Below are positions 17,448 to 26,797 of a stretch of DNA of 64,000 bases, one piece after another (position 1 is the first letter of the stretch; each line of letters opens with the position of its first letter). The stretch covers positions 308,937 through 372,936 of the forward strand of contig NZ_OBEH01000002.1 in the NCBI RefSeq assembly GCF_900215465.1. The letters are read 5' to 3'. Position numbers and translations under genes: made by a program. This DNA comes from Flagellimonas pacifica (GTDB taxonomy: Bacteria > Bacteroidota > Bacteroidia > Flavobacteriales > Flavobacteriaceae). The notes beneath the pieces are model-generated. The model was given only the letters and a program-made list of their open reading frames with translations. It made no database searches and was not told where the DNA came from.

Positions 17448-18605
17448 GTGAAGATTCCAATTGTTGTGGTTGCCTATAACAGACCAAGGTCATTGGCCAG
17501 ATTATTAAACTCTTTGTCACGGGCAAAGTATCCTGAGCAAGATGTAGACCTGATCATTAGTATTGACAGAGGAGACAACAATCGTAATGTTCTTGAAATG
17601 GCCAATGAGTTTAATTGGGAACATGGCGTAAAAAAGGTGGAATATCAAGAGACCAATTTAGGCTTAAGAAATCACATATTAAAATGCGGAAGTGTTAGTA
17701 TTGAGTATGGGGCAGTAATCATCTTGGAAGATGATTTGTTTGTTTCCCCTAATTTTTATGTTTTTGCCGAGCAAGCATTACGCTTTTCAACAAAGGAACC
17801 TAGTATAGGAGGTATCTCATTGTATAATCACCAACTTAACGTACATACTCGAGACAATTTTTTAGCTACACAAGATGGCTATGATAATTGGTACTTTCAA
17901 TTTGCCTCTTCTTGGGGACAAGCTTGGACCAAGGAACAATGGATAGGATTCATGAAATGGTATGAACATGACCCCGATATAGATTCTTGTCAAAATGTTC
18001 CGTCATATGTTAGAAGCTGGTCTTCAAAGTCATGGCTTAAGTATAATATAGCTTATCTTATAGAGCACAACCGTTATTTTTTATATCCAAAAATAGCATT
18101 GACAACCAATTTTAGTGATGCTGGAACCCATGTTGGCAATGACAGCACTATTTATCAGGTTCCTTTGGATTATGGAGTTGAGCGGGAATACAATTTTTCC
18201 CAAATTTATGAGGCGCAGGCATTGTACGACGCTTTTTATGAAAATGAAAGGCTTCATAACGCTCTCAATATAAATCAAGATGAATTGTGTACCGATCTTT
18301 ATGGATATAAGTCATCAGTGGAAAAAAGATTTGTTCTTACTACAAAGATTTTGGACTTTCAAATTATAAGATCTTTTGGAAAATCATTAAAGCCCCATGA
18401 AGATAATGTTATACAAAAAGTAGAAGGAACTGAAATTTTTCTGTATGATACATCTGTTTGTAAGGAAAACTCATTTAAGCAAGATTTTGAACGGAAAACG
18501 AGCTATAATTTTAAACAGATACCTTACAAGGTTGTCAAGACACTTTTTTTTAAGATGTCTTTTGCTAAAATGAAGAGACTGAAGAAAAAAATAACACAAA
18601 AATAA
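17448..18605 (+). CDS. Glycosyltransferase (GT2/GNT-I-like fold)
   Basis: A protein of 385 residues, with a GTG start 4 bp after the previous stop. The N-terminus IPIVVVAYNRPRSLARLLNSL is a GT-A type nucleotide-binding start, and IILEDDLFVSPNFYVF has the E-D-D metal-binding motif in the form seen in GNT-I-like enzymes. A WGQAWTKEQW segment follows. The C-terminal 100 residues are basic and less conserved in appearance. It is predicted to be cytoplasmic, adding one sugar of the repeat unit; donor and linkage cannot be read from the sequence. Confidence 0.82.
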   Translation: MKIPIVVVAYNRPRSLARLLNSLSRAKYPEQDVDLIISIDRGDNNRNVLEMANEFNWEHGVKKVEYQETNLGLRNHILKCGSVSIEYGAVIILEDDLFVSPNFYVFAEQALRFSTKEPSIGGISLYNHQLNVHTRDNFLATQDGYDNWYFQFASSWGQAWTKEQWIGFMKWYEHDPDIDSCQNVPSYVRSWSSKSWLKYNIAYLIEHNRYFLYPKIALTTNFSDAGTHVGNDSTIYQVPLDYGVEREYNFSQIYEAQALYDAFYENERLHNALNINQDELCTDLYGYKSSVEKRFVLTTKILDFQIIRSFGKSLKPHEDNVIQKVEGTEIFLYDTSVCKENSFKQDFERKTSYNFKQIPYKVVKTLFFKMSFAKMKRLKKKITQK

Positions 18606-18610
18606 TTACA

Positions 18611-19792
18611 GTGTTTAAGGAAATTGGCAAAATAGGTATCCCTTTTACAGTCTTGTTCTTTCTGTACTTGCTGAACCCGTTTGGTCTAAATATTTATATA
18701 GGCTATTTGTTGGTAGGTTTAATTTTGCTTCAAAGGAATTTTCTTGTAGAAAACTTAGATTTAGGGTTTCTTTTACTATTCTTGTTTTCTTTGACATATG
18801 CTGCTTTTTTTTCATTTGAACCTAAAGCTGGTAGTCAATATATTATAATATATGCCTTAATGCCAGGTACATTTTATTTATTGGGGAAGTATTTCGCCCA
18901 TAAAATTGATGGAAACAGGGAACATCTCGTTTTGTTTTTATTGTTGATTGGAGCTGTATTTTCAATAACAGCCAATCTTTCTGTTTTTATGGATATTCTT
19001 CAAAACGGTTATAATATAGTTGAAAGAAACCTGCCAAATTATTGGACGGGACAGATTATCCCTGCAACTATTATGGGTTCATATTTTACAATTGTGATGG
19101 CTATTCCGGCCTTATTGATTCCACAAGTAAAAAAGTTATCCCTATTAATGAAAATTGCACTCTTTGCTACATACATAATATCAATTGCCTGTGTACTTAG
19201 AATTGGGAGTAGAACTCAATTGAGTATTAGTATGATTGCTCTATTGATATCCTTGTTTTATGTAATGCCAAGACAATCCTTTAAAAGGAACCTTTTCATG
19301 TTCGTGTTGTTTGCTTTGATTGTTTTTTTTGTAATCAATACGGTGAGTTTTGATTTGGACCAAGATTGGCTTTCCGCCTTTGCTGGAAGAATGGAAGATG
19401 GCGGAGGTGAAGATATTGCTTCCGGAGGAGGTCGTACAGAACGATGGATAAAATCCATGGAAAATCTTTTTGCTAAACCGTTGGGTTGGAGCGAACATGA
19501 ATTTGGCCATGCGCATAACCTTTGGTTTGATGTATTAAGAATTGGTGGATTTCTTTCTTTTTTCCTGTTAATATCATTTACCACAAATGCCTTTATATCA
19601 GTTAGGAAAGCAATAAGAAAAAACAAACGGGCATATGCCTTGAACAACTTGATCATAGTATATACATTGTCTATTTGTATGGTTTTTATGGTAGAACCCA
19701 TTCTTGAAGGAATGTTCGATTTCTTTGCATTTTTCTGTTTTTTTATAGGAGTAGTGAAAAAATACAATGCCGATTATCCTGTAATTGATTAG
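18611..19792 (+). CDS. O-antigen/exopolysaccharide polymerase (Wzy-like)
   Basis: A protein of 393 residues, GTG start, about 10-11 hydrophobic helices. A periplasmic loop of roughly 50-60 residues carries GGGRTERW, followed by HAHNLWFDVLRIGG, which resembles the H[NS]xxWFD motif of the O-antigen ligase/polymerase (Wzy_C) family. As the only such protein in the locus it is the best candidate polymerase, joining flipped repeat units at the periplasmic face. A role as ligase is the main alternative. It lies 5 bp after the upstream glycosyltransferase gene. Confidence 0.82.
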   Translation: MFKEIGKIGIPFTVLFFLYLLNPFGLNIYIGYLLVGLILLQRNFLVENLDLGFLLLFLFSLTYAAFFSFEPKAGSQYIIIYALMPGTFYLLGKYFAHKIDGNREHLVLFLLLIGAVFSITANLSVFMDILQNGYNIVERNLPNYWTGQIIPATIMGSYFTIVMAIPALLIPQVKKLSLLMKIALFATYIISIACVLRIGSRTQLSISMIALLISLFYVMPRQSFKRNLFMFVLFALIVFFVINTVSFDLDQDWLSAFAGRMEDGGGEDIASGGGRTERWIKSMENLFAKPLGWSEHEFGHAHNLWFDVLRIGGFLSFFLLISFTTNAFISVRKAIRKNKRAYALNNLIIVYTLSICMVFMVEPILEGMFDFFAFFCFFIGVVKKYNADYPVID

Positions 19793-19830
19793 AGTTATCT
19801 AAATTATATTCAAGCTTCAATACTTTACTG

Positions 19831-19838
19831 TACTTTTG
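19831..19838 (+). promoter_or_regulatory. Candidate internal -7 element before the GT2 gene
   Basis: TACTTTTG is an exact TAnnTTTG match in the 91-bp gap upstream of the ATG at 19884. The -33 position has TTC in place of TTG at a 19-bp spacing. It may give the second half of the locus its own promoter. Confidence 0.45.
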
Positions 19839-19883
19839 CATCGTTAAAAGCATGAATTATAACTACTGACCATTAACCCATTT

Positions 19884-20762
19884 ATGCAAAGACTTGCCGT
19901 TCTTCTAACGTGTTTCAATAGGAAAGAAAAAACAATCGACGCTTTAACCGCCTTGAGGAAAGCATTTGGGAAATCAACTCGAAATTGGCAAATGTCCATT
20001 TACCTAACGGACGATGGTTCTACTGATGGGACTTCCCAAGCGGTGAAAACCAATTTCCCCGAAGTCAACATATTAAAAGGTAGCGGTGAGTTGTATTGGG
20101 CTGGAGGTATGCGCAATTCCTGGAATGAAGCATTAAAGGGAAATTATGACGCTTATTTTTTATTGAATGATGACACTAATGTTAGTATGGATTTATTTGA
20201 TGCTATAGAAAAGACCGATGAATTTTGTATTTCAAATTATGGGAAAGGTGGAGTTTATATCGGGACCACGGTAGATGCGGAGACTAAAAAGATTACTTAT
20301 GGAGGCTCGGTATTTGTCAATCGTTTTTTAGCTACAATGAAAAGACTCGAACCCCAAGCCAAGCCAATATCTTGTCATTTGGGTAATGCCAATATCATGT
20401 GGGTGAGCAGAAATGTTGTTGATACCATTGGAATACTCTCTGAAGGTTATGTTCATGGAATGGCGGATTATGATTACAGTTTAATGGCTGGTAAAAAGAA
20501 ATTGCCGGTTTTGATAATGCCTGGCATAGTTGGACAATGTATCAACGATCATAATGATCCTTATTTAAGATTTTTCAAACTTCCTTTAAAAGAGAGATTT
20601 AAAATGCTAAAAAGCCCTATTGGTTTTGACTTTACATCACAGTCATATTATATGAAAAAGCATTTCCCTGTTCGGTTTCCACTAGTTGTCATGACAGGTT
20701 ATCTTAAAGTGCTTTTTCCAAAAGTGTACTATAATTTATTGTATAAAAATAGAAAGAACTAA
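19884..20762 (+). CDS. Family 2 glycosyltransferase
   Basis: A protein of 292 residues of GT-A fold. Features: LAVLLTCFNRKEKTIDAL at the start, YLTDDGSTDGT (nucleotide-sugar aspartates), GELYWAGGMRNSWNEA, and FLLNDDTNV (metal-binding D-D). These match the rhamnosyltransferase-like GT2 subgroup. MADYDYSLMA in the second half resembles the GT2 base-containing segment. It acts in the cytoplasm on the lipid-linked repeat unit; the donor is not deducible. It starts a new stretch of tightly packed genes: wecB begins 3 bp after its stop. Confidence 0.88.
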   Translation: MQRLAVLLTCFNRKEKTIDALTALRKAFGKSTRNWQMSIYLTDDGSTDGTSQAVKTNFPEVNILKGSGELYWAGGMRNSWNEALKGNYDAYFLLNDDTNVSMDLFDAIEKTDEFCISNYGKGGVYIGTTVDAETKKITYGGSVFVNRFLATMKRLEPQAKPISCHLGNANIMWVSRNVVDTIGILSEGYVHGMADYDYSLMAGKKKLPVLIMPGIVGQCINDHNDPYLRFFKLPLKERFKMLKSPIGFDFTSQSYYMKKHFPVRFPLVVMTGYLKVLFPKVYYNLLYKNRKN

Positions 20763-20765
20763 CAT

Positions 20766-21887
20766 ATGTTGAAAAAAAACCTAATTGTTTTTGGAACAAG
20801 ACCGGAAGCTATAAAAATGGCTCCGCTTGTTAAAGCTTTTCAGAAGTCGGAACAATTTGAAACCAAAGTCTGTGTTACAGCACAGCACAGGGAAATGTTG
20901 GACCAAGTATTGGAGTTTTTTGAAATTACCCCGGACTATGATCTTGACTTAATGAAGCCTGGTCAGAATTTGTATGGTTTAACAGCTTCTATTATAACAA
21001 GTTTACAGTCTGTTCTTGAGACGTTTAAACCTGATTTCGTGTACGTTCATGGAGACACAACCACAACTATGGCTACCAGTATAGCTTCGTTTTATTCTGG
21101 AGCAAAGGTATGTCATGTAGAAGCCGGTTTACGTACTTTTAATAAGTGGGCTCCCTTTCCTGAGGAAGTAAACAGAAGAATAACAGGACATGTTGCAGAC
21201 TATCACTTTGCTCCAACACAGACATCTTATGAAAACCTAAAGAATGAAGGAGTTGAAGAGAAGTCCATTACCACTACGGGCAATACTGTGATTGATGCTT
21301 TGCATGAAAGTGTAGGGCGTGTTAAAACAATGGATTCACTTCAATTAAATGAACTAAAGGGAAAAATCTCCATTGATAAAAAAATTATCCTGGTTACAGG
21401 ACATAGACGGGAAAACCATGGACAAGGTTTTATTGATATCTGTCAAGCTTTAAAGGAAATTGCAGAAAAGTTTAATGATGTTGAGATTGTATACCCCGTT
21501 CACCTAAACCCAAAGGTACAGAAGCCTGTATACGAATTACTGGGAGATATGGAAAATATTAAACTGATTGATCCGTTGGCTTATCCAGAGTTTGTATGGC
21601 TAATGAATGAAAGCCATCTTGTAATTACAGATAGTGGCGGAGTGCAAGAAGAAGCTCCAAGTTTGGGCAAACCAGTTTTGGTTATGCGGGATACAACCGA
21701 GAGGCCGGAAGCTGTAGAAGCCGGGACTGTAATCTTAGTAGGAACCGACAAGAATAAAATTGTATCAGAAACAGTCAAATTACTGAAAGATGATGAAAGG
21801 TATAAAACTATGAGCAAGTTGCATAACCCATATGGTGATGGAAAGGCCTGCGAAAGAATTGTAGAATTTATGAAAAAACAATTATAG
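20766..21887 (+). CDS. wecB: UDP-N-acetylglucosamine 2-epimerase (non-hydrolysing)
   Basis: A protein of 373 residues, normal length. Motifs: [44 protein letters not shown] (active-site region), [18 protein letters not shown] and RDTTERPEA. It interconverts UDP-GlcNAc and UDP-ManNAc. The next gene, overlapping by one base, encodes the matching dehydrogenase, so the pair makes UDP-ManNAcA. A second 2-epimerase-like gene (capG) 5 kb downstream serves a different substrate. Confidence 0.96.
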   Translation: MLKKNLIVFGTRPEAIKMAPLVKAFQKSEQFETKVCVTAQHREMLDQVLEFFEITPDYDLDLMKPGQNLYGLTASIITSLQSVLETFKPDFVYVHGDTTTTMATSIASFYSGAKVCHVEAGLRTFNKWAPFPEEVNRRITGHVADYHFAPTQTSYENLKNEGVEEKSITTTGNTVIDALHESVGRVKTMDSLQLNELKGKISIDKKIILVTGHRRENHGQGFIDICQALKEIAEKFNDVEIVYPVHLNPKVQKPVYELLGDMENIKLIDPLAYPEFVWLMNESHLVITDSGGVQEEAPSLGKPVLVMRDTTERPEAVEAGTVILVGTDKNKIVSETVKLLKDDERYKTMSKLHNPYGDGKACERIVEFMKKQL

Positions 21888-23104
21888 TGAAACAAAAGAA
21901 AGTAACCATGATGGGCTTGGGCTATATTGGCTTGCCCACAGCAGCATTGATTGCAGGTAAAAAAACTATTGTTAATGGTGTCGATGTAAATCCAAGTGTA
22001 GTGGATACCATCAATCAAGGTAAAGTGCATATTGTAGAGCCAGATTTGGAAGAAGCTGTTTCCATGGCGGTTCAAGAGGGATTTTTACATGCTAGTCTTG
22101 AACCCCAAGAAGCTGAGGCTTACCTCATTGTTGTGCCAACTCCTTTTAAAGAGAAAAATGAACCGGATATTTCATATGTTGAAGCTGCAACCAAGGCCAT
22201 TTTACCTCTTTTAAAAGAAGGCGATTTATATATTATAGAATCTACATCTCCAATTGGAACTACTGAAAAGATGAGAAATCTCATTTTTGGATCAAGACCA
22301 GAACTTGAGGGAAAAATATACATGGCTTATTGTCCTGAAAGAGTCCTTCCAGGAAATGTGATGCATGAGTTGGTGCATAATGATAGGGTAATTGGAGGTA
22401 TAGATCAAGAATCTACTACTAAAGCAGTTGATTTTTATTCTAATTACGTTGTTGGGGAATTACACCATACCAATGCTAAGACTGCTGAAATGTGCAAATT
22501 GGTAGAGAACTCATCTCGTGATGTGCAAATAGCTTTTGCCAATGAACTTTCTCTGATTTGCGATAAAGCAGGCGTGAATGTATGGGAATTGATTAAGTTG
22601 GCGAATAAGCACCCAAGGGTTAACATTCTACAACCAGGATGTGGAGTTGGTGGTCATTGTATAGCTGTTGATCCCTATTTTATTGTATCTGACTATCCAA
22701 TGGAATCAAAAATTATAGGTACGGCAAGGGAAATCAACAACTATAAATCCTTCTGGTGCGCGGAAAAAGTACAAACAGAAAAGCTAAATTTTGAATTGAA
22801 ACACGGCTACAAACCTAAAGTAGCCTTAATGGGGCTTGCATTTAAGCCTAATATTGATGATCTGCGTGAATCACCTGCCAAGTATATTGTACAGAAAGTG
22901 TTGCAAAATGCCAATAACGAAGAGTATTTCATTGTAGAACCAAATATTGATTCGCATAATGTTTTTAAACTAACAGATTATAAAACTGCATATGAAAAAG
23001 CAGATATAATTGTGTATTTGGTGGCGCATAATGAATTTAAGGACCTACCAAGAGATAAAAACAAAATGATCATTGATTTTTGTGGAGTGCTGGAGAAAAA
23101 TTAG
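21887..23104 (+). CDS. wecC: UDP-N-acetyl-D-mannosamine dehydrogenase
   Basis: A protein of 405 residues, GTG start overlapping the wecB stop. NAD motif MGLGYIGLPTAA is near the N-terminus, IVVPTPFKE and ESTSPIGTTE follow, and the catalytic cysteine lies in QPGCGVGGHCIAVDPYF. LAFKPNIDDLRESPA marks the C-terminal UDP-binding half. GCGVGGHC with Ile/Ala-Val-Asp-Pro is the WecC-type variant of the UDP-sugar dehydrogenase active site and differs from the Ugd at 29-30 kb ([12 protein letters not shown]). It oxidises UDP-ManNAc twice, giving UDP-ManNAcA. Confidence 0.95.
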   Translation: MKQKKVTMMGLGYIGLPTAALIAGKKTIVNGVDVNPSVVDTINQGKVHIVEPDLEEAVSMAVQEGFLHASLEPQEAEAYLIVVPTPFKEKNEPDISYVEAATKAILPLLKEGDLYIIESTSPIGTTEKMRNLIFGSRPELEGKIYMAYCPERVLPGNVMHELVHNDRVIGGIDQESTTKAVDFYSNYVVGELHHTNAKTAEMCKLVENSSRDVQIAFANELSLICDKAGVNVWELIKLANKHPRVNILQPGCGVGGHCIAVDPYFIVSDYPMESKIIGTAREINNYKSFWCAEKVQTEKLNFELKHGYKPKVALMGLAFKPNIDDLRESPAKYIVQKVLQNANNEEYFIVEPNIDSHNVFKLTDYKTAYEKADIIVYLVAHNEFKDLPRDKNKMIIDFCGVLEKN

Positions 23105-23123
23105 GCTGTAAAATCTTTAATGG

Positions 23124-24179
23124 ATGAAAAGTACATTGATTGTTTTGGCCCAATCGTTGGAACAACCTAGGATAGTAAAGCGAATAAGTCAAAAAACAAA
23201 GGAATACAAAAGTATTTATGTTTATGGGTTTACTAGAAATGTACATTCCATTGAAAATCATGAAGTGATTGGCGGCAACCAACAAGTTACCATTAAAATT
23301 GCCGGCCAATTAAAAAACGGAAAGTACCTTGAACGCATTTTTACGTATTTGAAATTATTAATTATAATTTACAAAAAGCATGGTTTTAGTAAGAAGAACG
23401 TTTACGTTTTTGGACTTGATTTAAGGATTTTTAGCTCTTTCCTTTTTAATTCCCAAATTGACTACGAGATTAGTGATATAGTTTGGCTTTATCATGGAAA
23501 AACCAAAAGAAATATTTTACGCTATGTCGACAATTTACTTGCTCGAAAATCTAGGAAAGTTGTTTTTACAACGAGGAGTTTTTATAAAGGATATTATGAT
23601 AAGGTAAAAGAAGACAAAGTTCTAATTGAGGAGAATAAACTTGAAACATATGGTAAGGTTAAGCCAATTGAGAAAGTAAAAAGTGATAAAGTAAGAATAG
23701 CCTATATAGGAGCTTTTCGATACCCGAAAATCATCGAAAATTTACTTCTTACAGTAAGTGAAAATAAAAACTTGATTTTGAATTTTTACGGAGCTACACA
23801 TGGTGAATTAATAAAAAAAATTGACAAGGCGACCATGTCAAACACAAATATCTTTTACCATGGACCTTTCAAAAATCCTGATCATTTGGAACGAATTTAC
23901 AGTGATAACAATTTGAATTTTGTGGTATATGATAATTTGTTAGAAAATGAAAAAGTTGCAATGCCCAATAAATTTTATGAATCGGGGTTCTTTAATATAC
24001 CTATTGTTTGTGCAACAAATACTTATGTTGGACAAAGGGTTTTACAAAACAAAATGGGATGGACCATTGATACAGATTATAAATCAATTTCTAACTTTCT
24101 GAATCATATTTCTATAGAAGAATTAATAGAATACCATCAAGAAATAAAAACAATAGACAAAAGTCACTTTATAACCTAG
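23124..24179 (+). CDS. Putative glycosyltransferase (GT-B, GT4-like)
   Basis: A protein of 351 residues that shows no strong N-terminal signature. The second half is GT4-like: RIAYIGAFRYPKIIENLL opens the C-terminal Rossmann domain, LNFYGATHG and FYHGPFKNPDHLERIYSDNNL follow, and MPNKFYESGFFNIPIV has the typical E-rich donor-binding motif. The protein is lysine-rich. It sits between wecC and capE, so it may transfer ManNAcA or FucNAc (inference). The ATG at 23124 is chosen; an ATG at 23120 is in another frame. Confidence 0.75.
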   Translation: MKSTLIVLAQSLEQPRIVKRISQKTKEYKSIYVYGFTRNVHSIENHEVIGGNQQVTIKIAGQLKNGKYLERIFTYLKLLIIIYKKHGFSKKNVYVFGLDLRIFSSFLFNSQIDYEISDIVWLYHGKTKRNILRYVDNLLARKSRKVVFTTRSFYKGYYDKVKEDKVLIEENKLETYGKVKPIEKVKSDKVRIAYIGAFRYPKIIENLLLTVSENKNLILNFYGATHGELIKKIDKATMSNTNIFYHGPFKNPDHLERIYSDNNLNFVVYDNLLENEKVAMPNKFYESGFFNIPIVCATNTYVGQRVLQNKMGWTIDTDYKSISNFLNHISIEELIEYHQEIKTIDKSHFIT

Positions 24180-24196
24180 TAATAAAATATAACAGA

Positions 24197-25201
24197 ATGT
24201 TCAAAGGAAAAACACTACTAATTACAGGGGGGACCGGATCTTTTGGAAATGCGGTCTTGGATCGTTTTTTAACCACAGATATACGTGAGATTCGCATATT
24301 CAGCCGTGATGAAAAAAAGCAAGATGATATGCGTAATCGATTAAAGAACCCAAAAATTAAGTTTTACATTGGGGATGTTAGGGATTACAATAGTATAGAT
24401 AGGGCAATGCATGGTGTTGATTACGTTTTTCACGCTGCAGCATTGAAACAGGTTCCTTCTTGCGAGTTTTTTCCAATTGAAGCTGCAAAAACCAATGTTT
24501 TTGGCACTCAAAATACTATCGATGCTGCTGCCGCAAATAGGGTAAAGAAAATTATTTGTTTAAGCACTGATAAAGCCGCTTATCCAATCAATGCAATGGG
24601 AATTAGTAAGGCATTAATGGAAAAAGTAGCCGTTGCAGCTTCAAGAAATATCCCTGAGGATTCTACAACTGTCTGTCTCACCAGATACGGAAATGTAATG
24701 GCTTCAAGAGGGTCTGTTATTCCACTATTTGTTAACCAGATCAAAGAAGGAAACCCTTTAACTATAACAGATCCAAAAATGACTAGGTTCCTGATGTCTT
24801 TGGAAGATGCTGTGGATTTGGTGTTATTCGCATTTGAGCATGGAAATCAAGGTGATCTTTTTGTCAATAAGGCACCAGCCAGCACTATTGGAGATTTGGC
24901 TGAGGCAATAAAGCGAATATTTAAGGCAAAAAACGAGATAAAGGTAATCGGAACCCGTCATGGCGAAAAATTGTACGAGACCTTATGTACGAGGGAGGAA
25001 ATGCAAAAAGCTATGGATATGGGAGATTTTTACAGGATTCCTGCTGATAATCGAGATTTGAATTATAGCAGGTATTTTTCCGAAGGAGAAAAAGATATAA
25101 GTGCAATTGAAGATTACCATTCACATAATACAAAGCACTTAAACAACGAAGAGCTTGAAAACACACTTTTAGGACTTAATTTCATAAAAGAGAGCCTTTA
25201 A
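24197..25201 (+). CDS. capE: UDP-GlcNAc 4,6-dehydratase/5-epimerase (CapE/FnlA-type)
   Basis: A protein of 334 residues, an extended SDR. NAD motif TGGTGSFGNAV is near residue 10. CLSTDKAAYPINAMGISK contains the Thr124-Asp125-Lys126 group that replaces the usual Tyr in this dehydratase family, and ALKQVPSCEFFPIEA is the typical substrate segment. It makes the UDP-2-acetamido-2,6-dideoxy-L-arabino-4-hexulose that leads to UDP-L-FucNAc. The assignment as CapE rather than PseB rests on the neighbouring capF and capG. It overlaps the following cupin gene by one base. Confidence 0.92.
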   Translation: MFKGKTLLITGGTGSFGNAVLDRFLTTDIREIRIFSRDEKKQDDMRNRLKNPKIKFYIGDVRDYNSIDRAMHGVDYVFHAAALKQVPSCEFFPIEAAKTNVFGTQNTIDAAAANRVKKIICLSTDKAAYPINAMGISKALMEKVAVAASRNIPEDSTTVCLTRYGNVMASRGSVIPLFVNQIKEGNPLTITDPKMTRFLMSLEDAVDLVLFAFEHGNQGDLFVNKAPASTIGDLAEAIKRIFKAKNEIKVIGTRHGEKLYETLCTREEMQKAMDMGDFYRIPADNRDLNYSRYFSEGEKDISAIEDYHSHNTKHLNNEELENTLLGLNFIKESL

Positions 25202-25629
25202 TGCCTGAGAATAGTATACTAAAAGGAGATGCATTTGAAGACGACAGAGGAATATTACGTTTTGTTAACTCCTTTGACATGACTGAAATTGTTCGATTTT
25301 ATGAAATTGAACAAAAAGGCACACAGATTATTAGAGGGTGGCAAGGGCATAAACTTGAAAAAAAATGGTTCTATTGTTTATCAGGTTCCTTTGTAATCAA
25401 TATTGTAGAAATAGATGACTTCAGTAATCCTTCAGAGCATTTGATACCCTGTAGAATTGAATTAGACTCCAAGTCTCCTGAAATTTTGGCTGTACACAAC
25501 GGATTTGCAACTGGTATTAAGGCAAGTACGTCAAATTCTAGATTACTGGTGTTTTCAAATTTTGGATTAAAAGATTCTAGTAACGATGATTTTAGATTCC
25601 CTAAAGAAAAATGGTCAGCCGTATGGTAA
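25201..25629 (+). CDS. Cupin sugar isomerase/epimerase-like protein (WxcM/FdtA-like)
   Basis: A protein of 142 residues forming a single RmlC-like cupin: DDRGILRFVNSFDM, RGWQGHKLEKKWFYCLSGSF, and VHNGFATGIKA. The HKLEKKWF segment carries a His as in WxcM/FdtA-like nucleotide-sugar isomerases. It overlaps capE by one base and capF by a few bases, so it belongs to the L-FucNAc gene set. The known pathway does not need it: capE, capF and capG suffice, and capF has its own cupin. It may assist epimerisation or act on another NDP-4-keto sugar. Confidence 0.8.
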   Translation: MPENSILKGDAFEDDRGILRFVNSFDMTEIVRFYEIEQKGTQIIRGWQGHKLEKKWFYCLSGSFVINIVEIDDFSNPSEHLIPCRIELDSKSPEILAVHNGFATGIKASTSNSRLLVFSNFGLKDSSNDDFRFPKEKWSAVW

Positions 25630-26777
25630 ATAAAACAGAAAAACATAAAATTGGAATAACGGGTCAAGCAGGTTTTGTTGGTAGTCATCTTCATACCACG
25701 TTATCTTTGCGTGAGGATGTTGAGTTAATTCCATTTGAACGTTCTTTTTTTGAAGATATGGAAGCGCTCTCTCAATTTGTATCAAACTGTGATACTGTGG
25801 TTCATTTGGCAGCGCTGAACAGGCATGAAGATCAAAATGTAATTTATAAAACCAACATAAAGCTGGTTGATGAGTTGATAAAAGCTTGTGAAAATGCCAC
25901 TGTTTCACCTCACATCATTTTTTCCTCTTCTTCGCAAGAATCTCGGGATAACCTTTATGGAGCATCTAAAAAAGAGGGCAAGGAAAAATTTATGGCCTGG
26001 GCTGGCAAATCCGAGGGAAAATTTACTTCGCTTACTATTCCCAATGTTTTTGGACCCTTTGGAAGACCAGATTATAATTCTGTTGTTGCCACGTTCTGTT
26101 ATAAGGTAGCTAATGGCGAAACCCCGACTATCATTAATGATGGAGAAGTGGGCCTTATTTACATTAATGATTTAATCAAGGTTTTTATTGACACCATTTT
26201 TGGGGAGCAGGAAGTAGCTGAACTTGGAGAGAATAGCTTTGGTGTGGACATTGCTCCAAATCATTTTGTCAAAGTCTCACGAATTCTTGAATTACTCAAT
26301 AAATACAAAAGTGATTATTTGCAAAATGGGATTTTCCCAAATTTGGACGACTATTTTCAAAAATCACTGTTCAATACTTTTAGATGTTATATATCCGAAG
26401 ATCATTACCCAGTAAAATATACGGAACATACGGATCCAAGAGGGAGTTTTGTGGAAATTTCCAGAACTGAAACTTCAGGGCAATTCTCATATTCCACCAC
26501 AGTACCTGGCATTACCAGAGGAAATCATTTTCACACAAGGAAAGCGGAGCGTTTTGCTGTTATTAAAGGAAAAGCGCGGATTCAGTTAAGAAAGATAGGA
26601 ACAGAGAATGTAATCAATTATTATTTGGATGGGAAGGAACCAGCATATGTTGATATGCCCATATGGTATACTCATAACATCACCAATATTGGTGACGAAG
26701 AATTGATAACATTATTTTGGATCAATGAGCCATATAATCCCGAAGATGCGGACACCTATTTTGAAAATGTAGAGTAA
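25623..26777 (+). CDS. capF: UDP-4-keto sugar reductase/epimerase with C-terminal cupin (CapF/FnlB-type)
   Basis: A protein of 384 residues from the ATG at 25623 (an ATG at 25611 gives four more residues). The N-terminal SDR reductase domain has GITGQAGFVGSHL; the usual catalytic tyrosine appears as YGASKKEGKE. The C-terminal cupin (about 265-384) has DPRGSFVEI, GITRGNHFHTRKAERF (metal-binding histidines) and MPIWYTHNI. CapF's cupin does C3 epimerisation and the SDR domain reduces C4, using the CapE product to make UDP-L-6-deoxy-talose-NAc. It overlaps the upstream cupin gene by 7 bases. Confidence 0.93.
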   Translation: MVNKTEKHKIGITGQAGFVGSHLHTTLSLREDVELIPFERSFFEDMEALSQFVSNCDTVVHLAALNRHEDQNVIYKTNIKLVDELIKACENATVSPHIIFSSSSQESRDNLYGASKKEGKEKFMAWAGKSEGKFTSLTIPNVFGPFGRPDYNSVVATFCYKVANGETPTIINDGEVGLIYINDLIKVFIDTIFGEQEVAELGENSFGVDIAPNHFVKVSRILELLNKYKSDYLQNGIFPNLDDYFQKSLFNTFRCYISEDHYPVKYTEHTDPRGSFVEISRTETSGQFSYSTTVPGITRGNHFHTRKAERFAVIKGKARIQLRKIGTENVINYYLDGKEPAYVDMPIWYTHNITNIGDEELITLFWINEPYNPEDADTYFENVE

Positions 26778-26797
26778 CTAACCCTAAAACATTACCA

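Noticed and set aside
19258..19767. 169-codon reverse-strand frame inside the polymerase gene
   Set aside because: It lies wholly within a well-supported membrane-protein gene and shows no domain of its own.
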